A stretch of 64,000 nt of DNA, from assembly GCA_027076325.1 (NCBI GenBank), contig JALTJZ010000008.1:1-64000 (forward strand), given 5' to 3'. Under the pieces are notes generated by a model that did no database searches, had not been told where the DNA came from, and saw nothing but the letters and a program-made list of their open reading frames with translations. Within the stretch, counting starts at the first letter, position 1. Each line of letters opens with the position of its first letter. The DNA comes from Chromatiales bacterium (lineage in GTDB: Bacteria > Pseudomonadota > Gammaproteobacteria > UBA6429 > Thiohalophilaceae). Shown here piece by piece: positions 53,614 through 64,000 of the stretch. Both the position numbers and the translations under genes were made by a program.

Positions 53614-56413
53614 TAATATACCTGTCTATTTTAAGTTCTCGGTTGTATCTTACAGGGAAGAGTATTTTTAAATTATCGAAACTCTTTCTAATCCAGTTGT
53701 TATATATGTTATTTTTGGTGTGCTCCATATTTATTTCATAGAACTCAATGGCTTTTTCTTCAAATGGAAAAGCCTGATCTTCAAGTAAAATCATATATTG
53801 TTCTCGTTCATCTTTATTTAAATTTCTAGGTAGCTCTGCTTTAAGAAGTGCCTTGCTAAAGTCATTGTAAATAGAAGCAATGGCATAGGTTGCTTCGGTG
53901 CTGACCTCGGAAATTTTATACACTGACGCCTTCCCATAGAGTTGCACAGCTCGTTGCATTTCTTTTTTCTTTCTCCGTAAATTCTTCTTTAAAGGGTGAA
54001 TAAGCTGTATTCCTCTGTATTTCCTGTCTTTTTCCCGTGCAAGTGATATTATCGCTGTTGAAGCGATGAATTTTGTTCGTGCTGTTTTATTCTTTTTGTA
54101 TGTTCGACTGTCAGCATTAATAATTCTCTTTCGCCAGAGTGAAGCTTCCTTAGGGGCATGAACAGCCTTGTTAAGTTTGAACAGTTTATACATGGATTCC
54201 ATATATTGAGAAAAGGGTTTTTTATAATTCGATACATATTTGTTATACGAACGTATTGCAGCCGGGTAATCGCCTTTTTCTTCATACAATTCCGCAGCCT
54301 GGAGTAGTGCTGTTTTTTTCAGATTTTTATCACTTCCAGATGCAGCCAGGCGCTCAAATTCGCGTGCAGCCTTTAAATTCTGATCGGAATTCAGGTAGGC
54401 CAGTGACAGATTTTTGGTAATATTATGATTTAATTTATGCGTAGGATACATCTTCTGAAATTTTTTCATCGCTGAGATGGCTTTATTCCATAGTTTATGT
54501 GACATAAAGAGCGCGATTGCATCATATAGGCCGGTTGGCGCTATATCTGTATGTGGGGTTATGTCAGCAATACGTGAAAAATGTGATGTTGCTGTGGGTA
54601 TGTCTTTATGCCTTTTCGCTACCTCAGCCTGTCTGTAAATAGATAGAGCCAGGTGATTTTTCAGGTTCTTGATACTTGTTGGGTTGGAATATCGGTATTT
54701 TAACAGTTCAGTATAGCGCTCTTCTGCTTCAGAATATTTTTTTAATTTAAAATAAGACTGTGCAGATAATATACTTGTTTTCTTGATAAATTTTTCGGAG
54801 CTTGGTTCGGGGATTAGTCCTGCCAAATAGATGGTATTGGAGTATTGCCTGTTGTTAAAAGCCAATTCAGTTGCATGGGTGATGATATCGGCTGTTCGTT
54901 TATCGTTAGGGTAGAGTTGGCTATAGAGTGCAGCATATTCAATATGTTTTCTTAGATATAAGCGGGTTTTTTTCGTTGATAATTTTTGCGTGCTAAGCAA
55001 TCGACTTGTTGTAATAATAGTTGCATAGGCAGCATCTTTATTCAGGATGATTTTCTGATCATAAGCTGCTTTTTCATAATATTTTAGCGCTTCACTAGTT
55101 TGCTTTGCGCTGTTCAGGAGCTCGGCATACAGGTAGTTGATATTGTCTTTACGTATATGAGGCTGGTAATTTTTCAGGTAGCGTTGATACCATAATTTTG
55201 CACTTTTATAATCTACATTCTTTTTATTGCGTTGGTAGGATTTATGAAAATAAGCTGACATTTTCTGTATATACTTTTTAAGCGATAGGTTTATAGATTG
55301 ACTGGCTTTTTTATCTACCTGTTTGGTTTTCCAGTAGGGGCTTTTAGGGTTGTAAGCTATGTAAAACTGGTTTACTGCTTTGTTGAGTTTTTCTGCAAAC
55401 CCGCCTTTGTCCCAGATATTAAGGATATTCAGATAAGCATAGGGAATATGCTTGGATTTTTTTTCATGCTTTATGAATTTTTCGAGCACATTAACTGCAT
55501 CTGAAAATCGTTCTTGTTTTAGGTAAATATTGCTGACACTTAGATAAATCTGATATTTAAATTTTAATCCTGGATTGGATTTCATATACTGGCGCAGGGG
55601 CTTTACTCCCCCTGCGTAGGCAAAGGCAAGTCCAATAGTCCGGTAGTATTCATCAAACTGGGACTTCTCTGATTTGTCGAGTGAGTTATAAGGTTGGAAA
55701 TTATGATAAGTAATGGCGCTGACTAAATCATCGACTGCTTCTATATAATAGTTCTGCTTGAACCGCGCCCAACCACGTTTAAATATGGCTTTCTCATAGT
55801 AAAGCGCATTTTTCTTTGAGCTAATTACTTCAGTGTAAGCATCTTCGGCTGTTACATAATCTTGTTGGGTAAAAGCCGCTTCACCAATTCTAAATTGTGC
55901 TTCAATGTAATAGGGCGATTTTGGAAATTTTATAATAAGCTGGTTAAGCTGTTTTATTGAATTTATAATATCCCCTTTTTGCTCATATGCTTTTGATAGC
56001 TGATAAAGCAATCTGTCGTTATTTTTTTCTTTTGGGTAGTCACGAAGCGAGGTTGTTAATAGTTCGATTGTTTTATTAATTCGTGCATAATATTTTTTGT
56101 CATCCCATATATCTTTTTCGGTTTCATTTTTTTTATTGCTATTGAGTAATTTGTCGCTCAAGTCAAATTCTATATCGGCAAGTCGACTGATCGCAGTCAT
56201 TCTAGCCTTATTGTTACTGTTGGCATGTTTTAGATATTCAAGGTATGCGGCCTTAATTTCTTCATTAGTTTTTGGTTTGATATAAACAATGGTGGGTTTA
56301 CTGTCTTTTTTTATAACATCAATATCTCGCAGCGTATTATGCTGTTTCTGTGTTGCACAGGAAGTGAGTAGCAGGCTGCTTATTATAAAAAATGTAAGGA
56401 AATAGTATTTCAT
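53600..56413 (-). CDS. Large TPR lipoprotein
   Basis: A 937-residue protein with a lipoprotein signal (MKYYFLTFFIISSLLLTSC, Cys19) followed by many TPR and Sel1-like helical repeats, such as LLYQLSKAYEQKGDIINSIK, RIGEAAFTQQDYVTAEDAYT and ALLQAAELYEEKGDYPAAIR. I start at the ATG one base after the preceding stop, which puts the signal peptide at the very N-terminus; an ATG 24 bases upstream is also open. The protein is probably periplasmic, anchored to a membrane. It looks like a scaffold of an envelope machine; the T6SS next to it is a possible partner. Confidence 0.82.
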   Translation of the reverse strand: MKYYFLTFFIISSLLLTSCATQKQHNTLRDIDVIKKDSKPTIVYIKPKTNEEIKAAYLEYLKHANSNNKARMTAISRLADIEFDLSDKLLNSNKKNETEKDIWDDKKYYARINKTIELLTTSLRDYPKEKNNDRLLYQLSKAYEQKGDIINSIKQLNQLIIKFPKSPYYIEAQFRIGEAAFTQQDYVTAEDAYTEVISSKKNALYYEKAIFKRGWARFKQNYYIEAVDDLVSAITYHNFQPYNSLDKSEKSQFDEYYRTIGLAFAYAGGVKPLRQYMKSNPGLKFKYQIYLSVSNIYLKQERFSDAVNVLEKFIKHEKKSKHIPYAYLNILNIWDKGGFAEKLNKAVNQFYIAYNPKSPYWKTKQVDKKASQSINLSLKKYIQKMSAYFHKSYQRNKKNVDYKSAKLWYQRYLKNYQPHIRKDNINYLYAELLNSAKQTSEALKYYEKAAYDQKIILNKDAAYATIITTSRLLSTQKLSTKKTRLYLRKHIEYAALYSQLYPNDKRTADIITHATELAFNNRQYSNTIYLAGLIPEPSSEKFIKKTSILSAQSYFKLKKYSEAEERYTELLKYRYSNPTSIKNLKNHLALSIYRQAEVAKRHKDIPTATSHFSRIADITPHTDIAPTGLYDAIALFMSHKLWNKAISAMKKFQKMYPTHKLNHNITKNLSLAYLNSDQNLKAAREFERLAASGSDKNLKKTALLQAAELYEEKGDYPAAIRSYNKYVSNYKKPFSQYMESMYKLFKLNKAVHAPKEASLWRKRIINADSRTYKKNKTARTKFIASTAIISLAREKDRKYRGIQLIHPLKKNLRRKKKEMQRAVQLYGKASVYKISEVSTEATYAIASIYNDFSKALLKAELPRNLNKDEREQYMILLEDQAFPFEEKAIEFYEINMEHTKNNIYNNWIRKSFDNLKILFPVRYNRELKIDRYINVLH

Positions 56414-56414
56414 T

Positions 56415-57821
56415 TTATTTTTGCTTGCTATTGTCATACAATCTGGCTAGCCCATATTGAGCCTGGTTTCGATAACTTTTTAAATAGCCGGTTCGTTTTT
56501 TTAACTCTGCAAGAACGATACTTTTTAACAGGCTGTGGTGTTTAGTTATCAGGGAAGTTATTTTATTCTGCAATTCAGTAGTAGCTGTAATTGATTTAAA
56601 TCGTTCCAGCTCCTTCAGATTGTTAATAAATAAAACAAGGTGTTTTTGACTCAGGTCTATTTTATTTCGGTTTATTGTAAATGTATTATTTTTTATAGTT
56701 GACAAAGCATCTGATGTAATTCTTATATTTGTTGAAACTGAATTTATCTCATGAATTCTTTTCTGGTAGTAGTCTAAGGCAATAGAGTAGCTGGCAGCGG
56801 CTGTTTTATGTTGCCCGAGTTTTTCGTATACATAGGGTAATAGTAAGTAAGATTCTTCTACCGGCAGGGCATAGGCATCTTTCTGTTGTAATAGGTTAAG
56901 TATATTAAGTGCGCCTGTATTGTCGCCCTGGCTGGCGGCTGCGAGTGCGATACCCAACATACCCCGGATTGCGTAGCGGCTATTTTTTTGTATATTTCGA
57001 AATGATTCTCTGGCTTCTCTAAAGTATTCCTGTTGAAGAAATGAATACCCCAATACGAGATAAAGCCGGTTAATAAATTCTTTGTTCTCTTTTTCGGATG
57101 ATGGTTGTGCTTTTAGCAAAGCAGAGATAATAATATGAGCGTCTGACCACCAGCCTTGCCGTATATAGGCAATGGCGGTGTTTAATTTTGCATAATGATA
57201 ATATACTGATTCAGACGAAACTTTATTATAATATTTTAGTGCCTCACGGTGCTTGCGAATATTCTGTAGGGCAACACCATTCATCACTAAAGCGTAATGG
57301 CCATTATCGGCTGATAAATCGTCATAAATACCATCAAGTGTATTCAGTGTTTTTTTCCAGTTGCTTCGATTGAAATAATACCTGGAAAAGATAAATTTTA
57401 CATTGGATATAAGTGATTTATCTCCTTCCGTCTTAATATATTGGTACAAACTATTTGCAGTATTCCATTCATTATGGTCCAGTAATAATTCCAGAAAATG
57501 GAATATAGCAGGATCGTCAATATTCTTCTGGATTAATTTATTGTGGTATTGTATTAGCTGAATGGCTTTAATATGGTTGCCTTTTTCTACCAGAAAGCTG
57601 ATGGACTCATGGAGTGATTTTATATTTTTTATTTTAGTATATGTATTACCAGGTTTTAGTTTGGTAGTTTTGTATATTTCTGATGATAAACGAATATAAA
57701 GCCTGTCCAGATTATTTATTTCCTTTTTTATTTTATTTTCTTCATGCGTGGCTGAATGCACACCCATAGCAGGTGTGATCCAGAGTAATATTGATAGAAC
57801 TAGTGTTAACTTCGAGAACAT
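56415..57821 (-). CDS. Periplasmic TPR protein
   Basis: A 468-residue protein with a cleavable signal peptide (MFSKLTLVLSILLWITPAMG, cut near VHSA) and TPR-like repeats (HYALVMNGVALQNIRKHREA, LYLVLGYSFLQQEYFREARE, AALAAASQGD-type helices, LLPYVYEKLGQHKTAAASYS). It lies 32 bases after clpV and directly before the TPR lipoprotein genes. Together the three look like one periplasmic assembly set. No enzymatic motif is seen. Confidence 0.78.
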   Translation of the reverse strand: MFSKLTLVLSILLWITPAMGVHSATHEENKIKKEINNLDRLYIRLSSEIYKTTKLKPGNTYTKIKNIKSLHESISFLVEKGNHIKAIQLIQYHNKLIQKNIDDPAIFHFLELLLDHNEWNTANSLYQYIKTEGDKSLISNVKFIFSRYYFNRSNWKKTLNTLDGIYDDLSADNGHYALVMNGVALQNIRKHREALKYYNKVSSESVYYHYAKLNTAIAYIRQGWWSDAHIIISALLKAQPSSEKENKEFINRLYLVLGYSFLQQEYFREARESFRNIQKNSRYAIRGMLGIALAAASQGDNTGALNILNLLQQKDAYALPVEESYLLLPYVYEKLGQHKTAAASYSIALDYYQKRIHEINSVSTNIRITSDALSTIKNNTFTINRNKIDLSQKHLVLFINNLKELERFKSITATTELQNKITSLITKHHSLLKSIVLAELKKRTGYLKSYRNQAQYGLARLYDNSKQK

Positions 57822-57853
57822 TTGTAACAGGTAACTTCTTGTGTTTATATTTT

Positions 57854-60616
57854 TTAGTCTTCAATAAGCGCAGCTTCAGGCAGTTTCTGTTGCCGTTTTG
57901 CGGTTGTTTCAGGAACAGTATGTTTGTTTATACTGTATTTAAAGCAACCCGTATCGGTTACATCGACATAAATACTCGAGATATCAACATTATCGGCCAT
58001 CATAGATAAACATTCTGATGCCATTTCAGGCAGCATGGTTTTTGTTAGTATATTTTCTATGTTGCGTGCACCGGTATCCACTTCCTGGCTTCTGGCTACG
58101 ATATGCAAAATGACATCCTCATTATAAGTAAATTGGGCGTTATAATTTTCAAGAACTCTTTTTTCAATTCGCCGCATATTTATTTTGCATATTTTCATTA
58201 AGTCTTCATCAACCAATGGGTAGTAGGGGATAACCGTGGTTCTTCCTAAAAAGGCAGGTTTAAAATAGTTTAAAAGTTGGGGTCGGAAATTATCCAGTAA
58301 CACATCGGGCTCTGGTATTGTATCACTGGCCTCGCATATGGCTCGAATATGTTCTTCGCCTGCATTGGATGTCATAATGATAACCGTATTACGGAAATCA
58401 ATATCACGTCCTTCACCATCTTTAATAGTGCCTTTGTCAAACAAGTTATAGAAAATATCCTGCACACCGGGGTGGGCTTTTTCCATTTCATCGAGCAAGA
58501 TAACACTATGGGGTTTGCGTCTGACCGCTTCCGTGAGTACACCGCCTTCACCATAACCCACATAGCCAGGTGGTGAGCCGAGTAGCATCGATACTTTATG
58601 TTCCTCTTTAAATTCGGACATATTAATCGTTGTGATATTTTGCTCGCCCCCATAGAGAATATCGGCTAACGCCAGTGCGGTTTCCGTTTTACCGACGCCA
58701 CTGGAACCCACCATAAAGAAGACACCGACTGGTTTTCGTGGGTCGGTTAACCCGGCTCTTGATGTTTTAATACTTTGTGCAATAGCTTCCAGTGCATGTT
58801 GTTGACCTATAATGCGGTTGCTCAGGATATTTTTAAGATCCATAATGGAATGAATTTCATCAGCCACCATTTTTCCAACCGGAATGCCGGTCCAGTTCGC
58901 GACGACTTCGGCGATAGCCTGGCTGTCAACATTAATTTGAATCATGGGGCTTTCACCCTGAATTTTAGTTAAGCTATCCAGTAAGGTTTTTAGTTCGGCC
59001 TTTATTTTTTTGCGCTCAGCTTCGGTTATTTTTTTCTTGTTAGGCTCTCTTTTGTCGGCTGATTTCTTCGTATTATGGAAATCGGCCTCCATTTCTTTTT
59101 GCAGCTGATGTATTTTTTCAACAATGTCCTTTTCCTTGTTCCACTGTGCTTCTTGTTTAATCAGTTTGTCCTGTTGTTCATTTAATTCCGTATTGAGCAA
59201 TTCAATACGCTTATCACAATTTCCTAGAATGGCATTTTCGCGTTCAAGTAATTTGATGTTGGTTTTGCATTGTGTGATTCTGCGCTGTGTCTCTTCGACA
59301 GACACCGGTGTGGCACTCTGGCTTAATGCAACACGGGCACAGGCAGTGTCGAGTAAGCTAACGGATTTATCCGGTAATTGCCGCGCAGTAATATAACGGC
59401 TGGATAATTTAACCGAGTCAATGATTGCTTCATCCATAATACGTACACCATGATGGTTTTGCAGCATCACCGAAATCGCACGCATCATATTAATGGCTTT
59501 TTCTTCGTCGGGTTCTTCTATTTTTACTACCTGAAAGCGGCGTGTTAAAGCCGCATCACGTTCAAAGTATTTTTTATATTCTGCCCAGGTGGTCGCTGCA
59601 ATGGTTTTTAGCTCACCACGTGCAAGAGCCGGTTTTAATAGATTGGCGGCATCGCCCTGGCCTTCTTTTCCGCCTGCACCGATCATGGTATGCGCTTCAT
59701 CAATAAAAAGCACAATCGGTTCAGGTGACGCCTTCACTTCACTGATAACTGATTTTAAGCGGTTTTCAAATTCGCCTTTTACACTGGCACCGGCTTGCAG
59801 TAAACCAAGGTCAAGACTCAAGAGTGTGACATTTTTTAATTGAGAGGGCACATCACCAGAGGCAATCCGTAAGGCAAAACCTTCAGCAACCGCTGTTTTA
59901 CCAACACCGGCTTCTCCGGTTAGAATTGGGTTGTTTTGTCTGCGGCGGATGAGTATATCAATGATTTGACGGATTTCTTCATCGCGACCTAGCACAGCGT
60001 CTATTTTTCCTTGCTTTGCTGCCTCGGTAAGGTTGATTGTAAATTTATCGAGTGACGGTGTTTTGCTGGGGCTGCCAGTATTATCACTATCAGTATGAGT
60101 AGTAGATGACGACGTGTCACCGAGTTGGCTATCAGCCGATTCGCTAGTACTGCCGACAATAGATCGGATCACACCTCGCAGTGAGTCCGGCGTAATTTTT
60201 CCCAATTCGCCACTCGTGGCCTCGGTGGCTCGACGTAAATTATCATCAAGTAACATGGCACCCAAAAGATGCGCCGATGTTGTCACTGTGTGTTGATAGT
60301 CAATGGATGCCAGCATCCATGCACTTTTAGCCAGCTCAACGACAGACGGGGATAATGCCGGTGCGCGGGTGTTGCCGGATTTAAGGTATTCCAGTTCTTT
60401 ATTTAATTCCTGAGCAAATTTCCCGGGGTTAACATCAAATTTATCTAAAATAGCCAGTAAGTCGCTGTCCTGTATTTCCAGTAATTTAATCAGCCAATGT
60501 TCTATTTCAACATTGTAATGTTGACGTGACAGGCAAAATCCAGCCGCACCTTCGAGTGCTGTTTGGCATGGGCTATTTAATTTACCGACGAGTGATTTTA
60601 AGTCGATGCTGATCAT
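57854..60616 (-). CDS. clpV: T6SS sheath-recycling ATPase ClpV (TssH)
   Basis: A 920-residue AAA+ disaggregase that takes apart the contracted VipA/B sheath. An N-terminal Clp repeat domain (residues 1-150; [20 protein letters not shown]) is followed by AAA1 with Walker [10 protein letters not shown] and Walker [10 protein letters not shown], a middle coiled coil (about 430-560) rich in Lys and Glu, and AAA2 with Walker [10 protein letters not shown] and [11 protein letters not shown]. The serine/threonine-rich linker near 155-190 and the T6SS neighbours distinguish it from ClpB. The last 30 residues extend beyond the usual end. Confidence 0.95.
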   Translation of the reverse strand: MISIDLKSLVGKLNSPCQTALEGAAGFCLSRQHYNVEIEHWLIKLLEIQDSDLLAILDKFDVNPGKFAQELNKELEYLKSGNTRAPALSPSVVELAKSAWMLASIDYQHTVTTSAHLLGAMLLDDNLRRATEATSGELGKITPDSLRGVIRSIVGSTSESADSQLGDTSSSTTHTDSDNTGSPSKTPSLDKFTINLTEAAKQGKIDAVLGRDEEIRQIIDILIRRRQNNPILTGEAGVGKTAVAEGFALRIASGDVPSQLKNVTLLSLDLGLLQAGASVKGEFENRLKSVISEVKASPEPIVLFIDEAHTMIGAGGKEGQGDAANLLKPALARGELKTIAATTWAEYKKYFERDAALTRRFQVVKIEEPDEEKAINMMRAISVMLQNHHGVRIMDEAIIDSVKLSSRYITARQLPDKSVSLLDTACARVALSQSATPVSVEETQRRITQCKTNIKLLERENAILGNCDKRIELLNTELNEQQDKLIKQEAQWNKEKDIVEKIHQLQKEMEADFHNTKKSADKREPNKKKITEAERKKIKAELKTLLDSLTKIQGESPMIQINVDSQAIAEVVANWTGIPVGKMVADEIHSIMDLKNILSNRIIGQQHALEAIAQSIKTSRAGLTDPRKPVGVFFMVGSSGVGKTETALALADILYGGEQNITTINMSEFKEEHKVSMLLGSPPGYVGYGEGGVLTEAVRRKPHSVILLDEMEKAHPGVQDIFYNLFDKGTIKDGEGRDIDFRNTVIIMTSNAGEEHIRAICEASDTIPEPDVLLDNFRPQLLNYFKPAFLGRTTVIPYYPLVDEDLMKICKINMRRIEKRVLENYNAQFTYNEDVILHIVARSQEVDTGARNIENILTKTMLPEMASECLSMMADNVDISSIYVDVTDTGCFKYSINKHTVPETTAKRQQKLPEAALIED

Positions 60617-60725
60617 GGTTCTTCCCTCTGTGATCTTATTCTATTTAGTTTGTACTTTATTTTTCTGGGTTTGCTATTGCTTATTCCAGCCTGTATCTAT
60701 TACGCTCGCAATGACAATCCTATGT

Positions 60726-61841
60726 TTATTTTAATCTATTCGGTGACACAGTAATGTCAACCGTTCCGCTTTTATCCTGTTGTTTTCCTGATTTAGGCAA
60801 CCAGGTATTCCAGCCAACAATAGGTGGTGATTTTCTATTAAGTTCAACTTTGTCAGGGATATCTAAACGTTTAATACGGATGATAAAATCATAATTACAT
60901 TCCAGTCCTGCATAAAGCCGCACAATTTCATTTAATGCCTTTAATGCAGGGGTACCGGGGGCAAAGTGCTGTTGCTGGTTTTTATTAAGAGGCCCAAGGA
61001 TAATGCGTATTTTTCCTTGGGTATACCATCCTTTGCTGCCAAGAATTGCAGAGCGACTTAAGCAGGCATTCTGGCCTTTTGGCTGCGCAGTTGACGTTAG
61101 TCGTGTACGAACATCATCAATTAGGGGTTGCCATTGGCCAATAAATTCTTTTATTTGCACGGGTATGGAAAAGTGACGCTGTAATATTTGCTTTAAATTC
61201 GCTGATGTTTTTACGTTTTGACTTAATAAACCACTATAGAAAAGCAATGACTCATCATTTGTATAAAGTCGATTATCAAGGTGTTTTGTACCAAGGCCAA
61301 TGAGTGATAAAAGTGCTTTTGTATGTGCGTCTTTTTCCTGTTTCGGGTTTGCTATTAATTTTTTTCTTTCATACTCGATAGGTAATCGGTATTTTACTGA
61401 TGCCTGGTAGAATAGTGAAATCGTACGATGGTTGAAAAGATCGAAAAAATTCAGCAGCGACTTATCTTTTATTTTAAGACGTTGCAATATCATTTCAGTA
61501 TAGTGGTAGGGTAATACTCCCGTTGTACCGGTGAGTCCCATTAAATTAACTAAAACCTGCCACTGTTTTTTCTGCCCAAAATTTTTGTTTTCTTTCTTTA
61601 TTATGGAAATATCTGATGAGTGAAATTCCAGTTTTTGGTTGCTATGAAAGCGGATTGCTTCATTTTCTGGCGGTACAAATTGTGCAACTGGCATTATCCC
61701 ATTATTGCTTGGTTTGTCTTGCAACTCATAAAAACAGCTACGCTCTAACAAACGCACGGTTTGAATAAAGGAGTATGCAGATACATTGTCTGTTAAATCC
61801 TGTGTTACAGAAGTATTTTTTTTCCAGCTCGTGGAGGACAT
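60726..61841 (-). CDS. tssG: T6SS baseplate protein TssG
   Basis: A 371-residue baseplate wedge subunit of the VasB/ImpH family. Seen blocks: FIQTVRLLERSCFYELQD, GLTGTTGVLPYHYTEMILQR, FFDLFNHRTISLFYQASVKY and ILGSKGWYTQGKIRIILGPL. With TssE, TssF and TssK it forms the baseplate in the cytoplasm. It overlaps tssF by 37 bases. A 109-base gap to clpV shows no other gene. Confidence 0.94.
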   Translation of the reverse strand: MSSTSWKKNTSVTQDLTDNVSAYSFIQTVRLLERSCFYELQDKPSNNGIMPVAQFVPPENEAIRFHSNQKLEFHSSDISIIKKENKNFGQKKQWQVLVNLMGLTGTTGVLPYHYTEMILQRLKIKDKSLLNFFDLFNHRTISLFYQASVKYRLPIEYERKKLIANPKQEKDAHTKALLSLIGLGTKHLDNRLYTNDESLLFYSGLLSQNVKTSANLKQILQRHFSIPVQIKEFIGQWQPLIDDVRTRLTSTAQPKGQNACLSRSAILGSKGWYTQGKIRIILGPLNKNQQQHFAPGTPALKALNEIVRLYAGLECNYDFIIRIKRLDIPDKVELNRKSPPIVGWNTWLPKSGKQQDKSGTVDITVSPNRLK

Positions 61842-63640
61842 TTTTTAAGGTAGCCTTCTTTATTTTTTAACTTTATAAGTACACGTGTAAATGAATTAAT
61901 GGAACAATACAGAGCAAAGAAATGTTCTAAAATACTGGCAAACAAGAAGCTGCTGCTACCAGCGAGTTGTGAATCGTCCAATGTTACTTCAACTTCAATA
62001 CCCCGGCATAATGTTGCATGGCCATCAATATTGAGTGGTGCGCTGATAGGATGTGCATCTACATTTTCGATAGATTCAATGAGTGCACGAGTGATTGCAG
62101 ATTCACTAAAGTCATATAACCTAAGAATTTCTTTTAGTGCTTCGGTTGCGCTATCTTGCCCGGTCAGCGATAGATGGTTAAGATTTAGGTGTGATAATAA
62201 GCGCCAACGAGCATGGTTGCGTAAAGGGGGTTGTATCGTTGCTGATGGCTTTGTTATACACCGTATACTGGAACATGGTGGTGCACTGTCTACACATTGC
62301 AACCCAGGTTGTTCATTATTAAAAGGAAGTTTAGCTGGTTGGTTCCGATTGCTACAGGTTGTATTTATAATTAGGATGCGATCATCAGCCTCATTGGGAT
62401 TAAAGTTTAAGTCAACAAGATTTATATAAACATCACTTGCATCATCGCGCTCAAAATCACCAAGTTTTGAATGTCGTCGGGTAGCCGACCAGAATGAGTG
62501 TGTTTCACTTTCCTGATATTCGTGTGTTAGCCCATAGATGGGATGAAATTCTTCGTGCTCTCCTGATGAACTGGTTGCGACTACTTTATCAATTGAGTAA
62601 ACCTCAAAACCGGCTGGTCTGCGAACATCAGGTATTATTTGGTATTCATGTTGTGTGTGATCCAGTTTTATGGGGTCAGTTTTTTGTTTAAACAAGTTAA
62701 CAACCGGTGTGCAGCCTAATAAAAATGTTTCGGTTGATATGTTGTGTTCAAGCTCGACATCCGATGAGGCTAAATATACATAGATTTCAAGCTTACTGGT
62801 TTCGTAATCGGTTAGCTTTTTTTCTAAACCGGTAAAATCAACAAACATAAACTTTTCCGGGAAGATAAAATATTCTGTTAACAACCGGTAGCCAGAAAAA
62901 GAAGAATCCGGGTAGGGTAAAATGCCTTCGTCTTCATTAAAACCAACTGCTTGAATGCAATCTTTTCCTAAAGGTACTGGACTGGTATCACCTTCTGATT
63001 GTGCTATAACTACGTTAAGGCAATCGTTTAATAGTAACTGGTATAATGGGTTAATGTGTTGCGACTGGCCTTTTAAATAAAAACGAATTGTGTCGGGGGT
63101 TAGATCTGAAAATGTAATTTCATTCGAAAATGTTTCAAGCGCTATTTTTAAGACACTCTGTGCACCTTTTACTGACGAAGAACCTGGTGTAACAAATGGC
63201 CTGCCAATAACTTTAGCCGATGTGACTTTAATGGGAAGCAACTCGGTTGGGTATACGGTAGTGAAATGGCAGCGTTCTCCCTGAAACAGTTCGGTTTCGA
63301 GTAATGTATCTTTTGCAACCGTATAGCTGGCGTCGAGTTGTTCTTCATCGGCATCGAACTGGACAATACTCATCGACGGAATGGGCCGTTGGTAATGTGG
63401 GAATAAGACGTTAAGTAGCGAGTCGCTCAGTTCAGGGAAGTCATCGTCAAGTTTGTGTTGAATGCGGGCATTCAGATAGGCAAAGCTTTCAATTAATCTT
63501 GAGACATGGGGGTCTTCAATGGTGTCGGCATTAATCCCAAGCCGCCCTGCAATTTTAGGCTGCTCTTTTGAAAACGCTGAACCGAGTTGGCGGATAAAGG
63601 CCAGCTCTTTTTCAAAGTAGGGGAGAAGTTCATCAGCCAT
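61805..63640 (-). CDS. tssF: T6SS baseplate protein TssF
   Basis: A 611-residue baseplate wedge subunit of the ImpG/VasA family. ELLPYFEKELAFIRQLGSAF, HVSRLIESFAYLNARIQHKL and DDFPELSDSLLNVLFPHYQR are the conserved start; the C-terminal CRGIEVEVTLDDSQLAGSSS block is also typical. I start at the ATG preceded by GGGAGGTTGGTA, which gives the conserved MADELLPY N-terminus; the open frame starts six codons earlier. It overlaps tssE by eight bases. Confidence 0.94.
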   Translation of the reverse strand: MADELLPYFEKELAFIRQLGSAFSKEQPKIAGRLGINADTIEDPHVSRLIESFAYLNARIQHKLDDDFPELSDSLLNVLFPHYQRPIPSMSIVQFDADEEQLDASYTVAKDTLLETELFQGERCHFTTVYPTELLPIKVTSAKVIGRPFVTPGSSSVKGAQSVLKIALETFSNEITFSDLTPDTIRFYLKGQSQHINPLYQLLLNDCLNVVIAQSEGDTSPVPLGKDCIQAVGFNEDEGILPYPDSSFSGYRLLTEYFIFPEKFMFVDFTGLEKKLTDYETSKLEIYVYLASSDVELEHNISTETFLLGCTPVVNLFKQKTDPIKLDHTQHEYQIIPDVRRPAGFEVYSIDKVVATSSSGEHEEFHPIYGLTHEYQESETHSFWSATRRHSKLGDFERDDASDVYINLVDLNFNPNEADDRILIINTTCSNRNQPAKLPFNNEQPGLQCVDSAPPCSSIRCITKPSATIQPPLRNHARWRLLSHLNLNHLSLTGQDSATEALKEILRLYDFSESAITRALIESIENVDAHPISAPLNIDGHATLCRGIEVEVTLDDSQLAGSSSFLFASILEHFFALYCSINSFTRVLIKLKNKEGYLKKCPPRAGKKILL

Positions 63641-64000
63641 TACCAACCTCCCGCACATTGATCGAACGTGTTACCGGCTCCAGTACCGAGTCGAATACAA
63701 TAACTTCAGGGTAAGGATCGGCATATAAGGTTGCATCAATTCTAAACCGGACAGTACGATCCAGTTTATCAGTATTGTCCTGCAATGAAACTGTTACAGA
63801 CTTAAAACGTGGTTCATAATCTTTTAATATGGATTCGAAATTCTCAATGAATTGTTGTTTCTTATCGAGATCTGACATATTGACGGTTGCCAGATCTGGC
63901 AAGCCGTAATTCAGAAGTGATAATTCTAATTGAGATAATTCCTCAGCTGGTTCCATAATTCTATGTCGGGTATTTAATAAATTTTCCAGGTCACGTCGTA
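63633..64000 (-). CDS. tssE: T6SS baseplate protein TssE (5' end outside window)
   Basis: The gp25-like baseplate subunit. Besides the visible 107 codons from the ATG at 63956, the frame continues upstream to the window edge and reads RRDLENLLNTRHRI, the conserved TssE start of the wedge domain, so the true start lies beyond 64000. The C-terminal half (FRIDATLYADPYPEVIVFDS) is the gp25 lysozyme-like domain end. Overlap with tssF fits the usual tssE-tssF-tssG order. Confidence 0.92.
   Translation of the reverse strand, partial: RRDLENLLNTRHRIMEPAEELSQLELSLLNYGLPDLATVNMSDLDKKQQFIENFESILKDYEPRFKSVTVSLQDNTDKLDRTVRFRIDATLYADPYPEVIVFDSVLEPVTRSINVREVGNG

Overview
The window reads as a chromosomal segment of a low-GC gammaproteobacterium. 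I infer the class from a canonical ops (RfaH-recruitment) element, the pairing of uvrB with an EPS-associated MarR-type regulator, and a type VI secretion cluster; the genus cannot be called. The plus strand from about 1.4 to 52.7 kb is one very long surface-polysaccharide (O-antigen or capsule) locus in which all genes point the same way. The minus strand from 52.7 to 64 kb runs convergently and holds a T6SS gene block (tssE, tssF, tssG, clpV) followed by tetratricopeptide lipoproteins.

Region by region: 1-803 is the 3' end of uvrB. 890-1216 is a small winged-helix regulator. 1284-1294 is an ops element in the leader, then wzz with an in-frame 12-bp tandem repeat. 2.76-3.87 kb is decayed DNA (IS3-family remnant and a broken gene). 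3.87-5.68 kb is a PglK/MsbA-like ABC flippase. 5.7-16.2 kb is a full pseudaminic acid set (pseB, C, F, G, H, I), interrupted by a PseA-like amidotransferase, HisH, HisF and a B12-type radical SAM protein, so the sugar is probably an acetamidino derivative. 16.4-20.0 kb has two paralogous sulfotransferase-fold genes separated by an IS3-family element whose orfB carries an amber stop.

The most interesting part is 20.0-29.5 kb. Four consecutive genes (23009-28049) look like glutamine kinase, gamma-glutamyl-CDP-amidate hydrolase, phosphoglutamine cytidylyltransferase and CDP-amidate kinase. This is the pathway known from Campylobacter jejuni Cj1418-Cj1417-Cj1416-Cj1415 for O-methyl phosphoramidate capsule decoration, in the same transcriptional order, with a methyltransferase and a large unassigned protein directly upstream as in Campylobacter. 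Because the last enzyme makes a 3'-phosphonucleotide donor resembling PAPS, the two nearby sulfotransferase-fold proteins are candidate phosphoramidoyl transferases. An orphan helical protein and a formyltransferase-like gene follow.

30-52.7 kb continues the polysaccharide locus: a second B12-type radical SAM protein, an 8-bp tandem repeat array, glycosyltransferases, a methyltransferase, a WecE-like aminotransferase, a CDP-6-deoxysugar set (rfbF, rfbG, cupin epimerase, reductase), a Wzy-like polymerase, a second amidotransferase-HisH-HisF module, a two-domain oxidoreductase, a UDP-GlcNAc 2-epimerase, a heparinase II/III-like protein, a WbuB-like glycosyltransferase and a WbpV-like reductase. 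No Wzx flippase and no initiating phosphoglycosyltransferase is seen, so the ABC protein is the only flippase candidate here. Gene order and motifs are direct observations; sugar identities and the phosphoramidate product are inferences.
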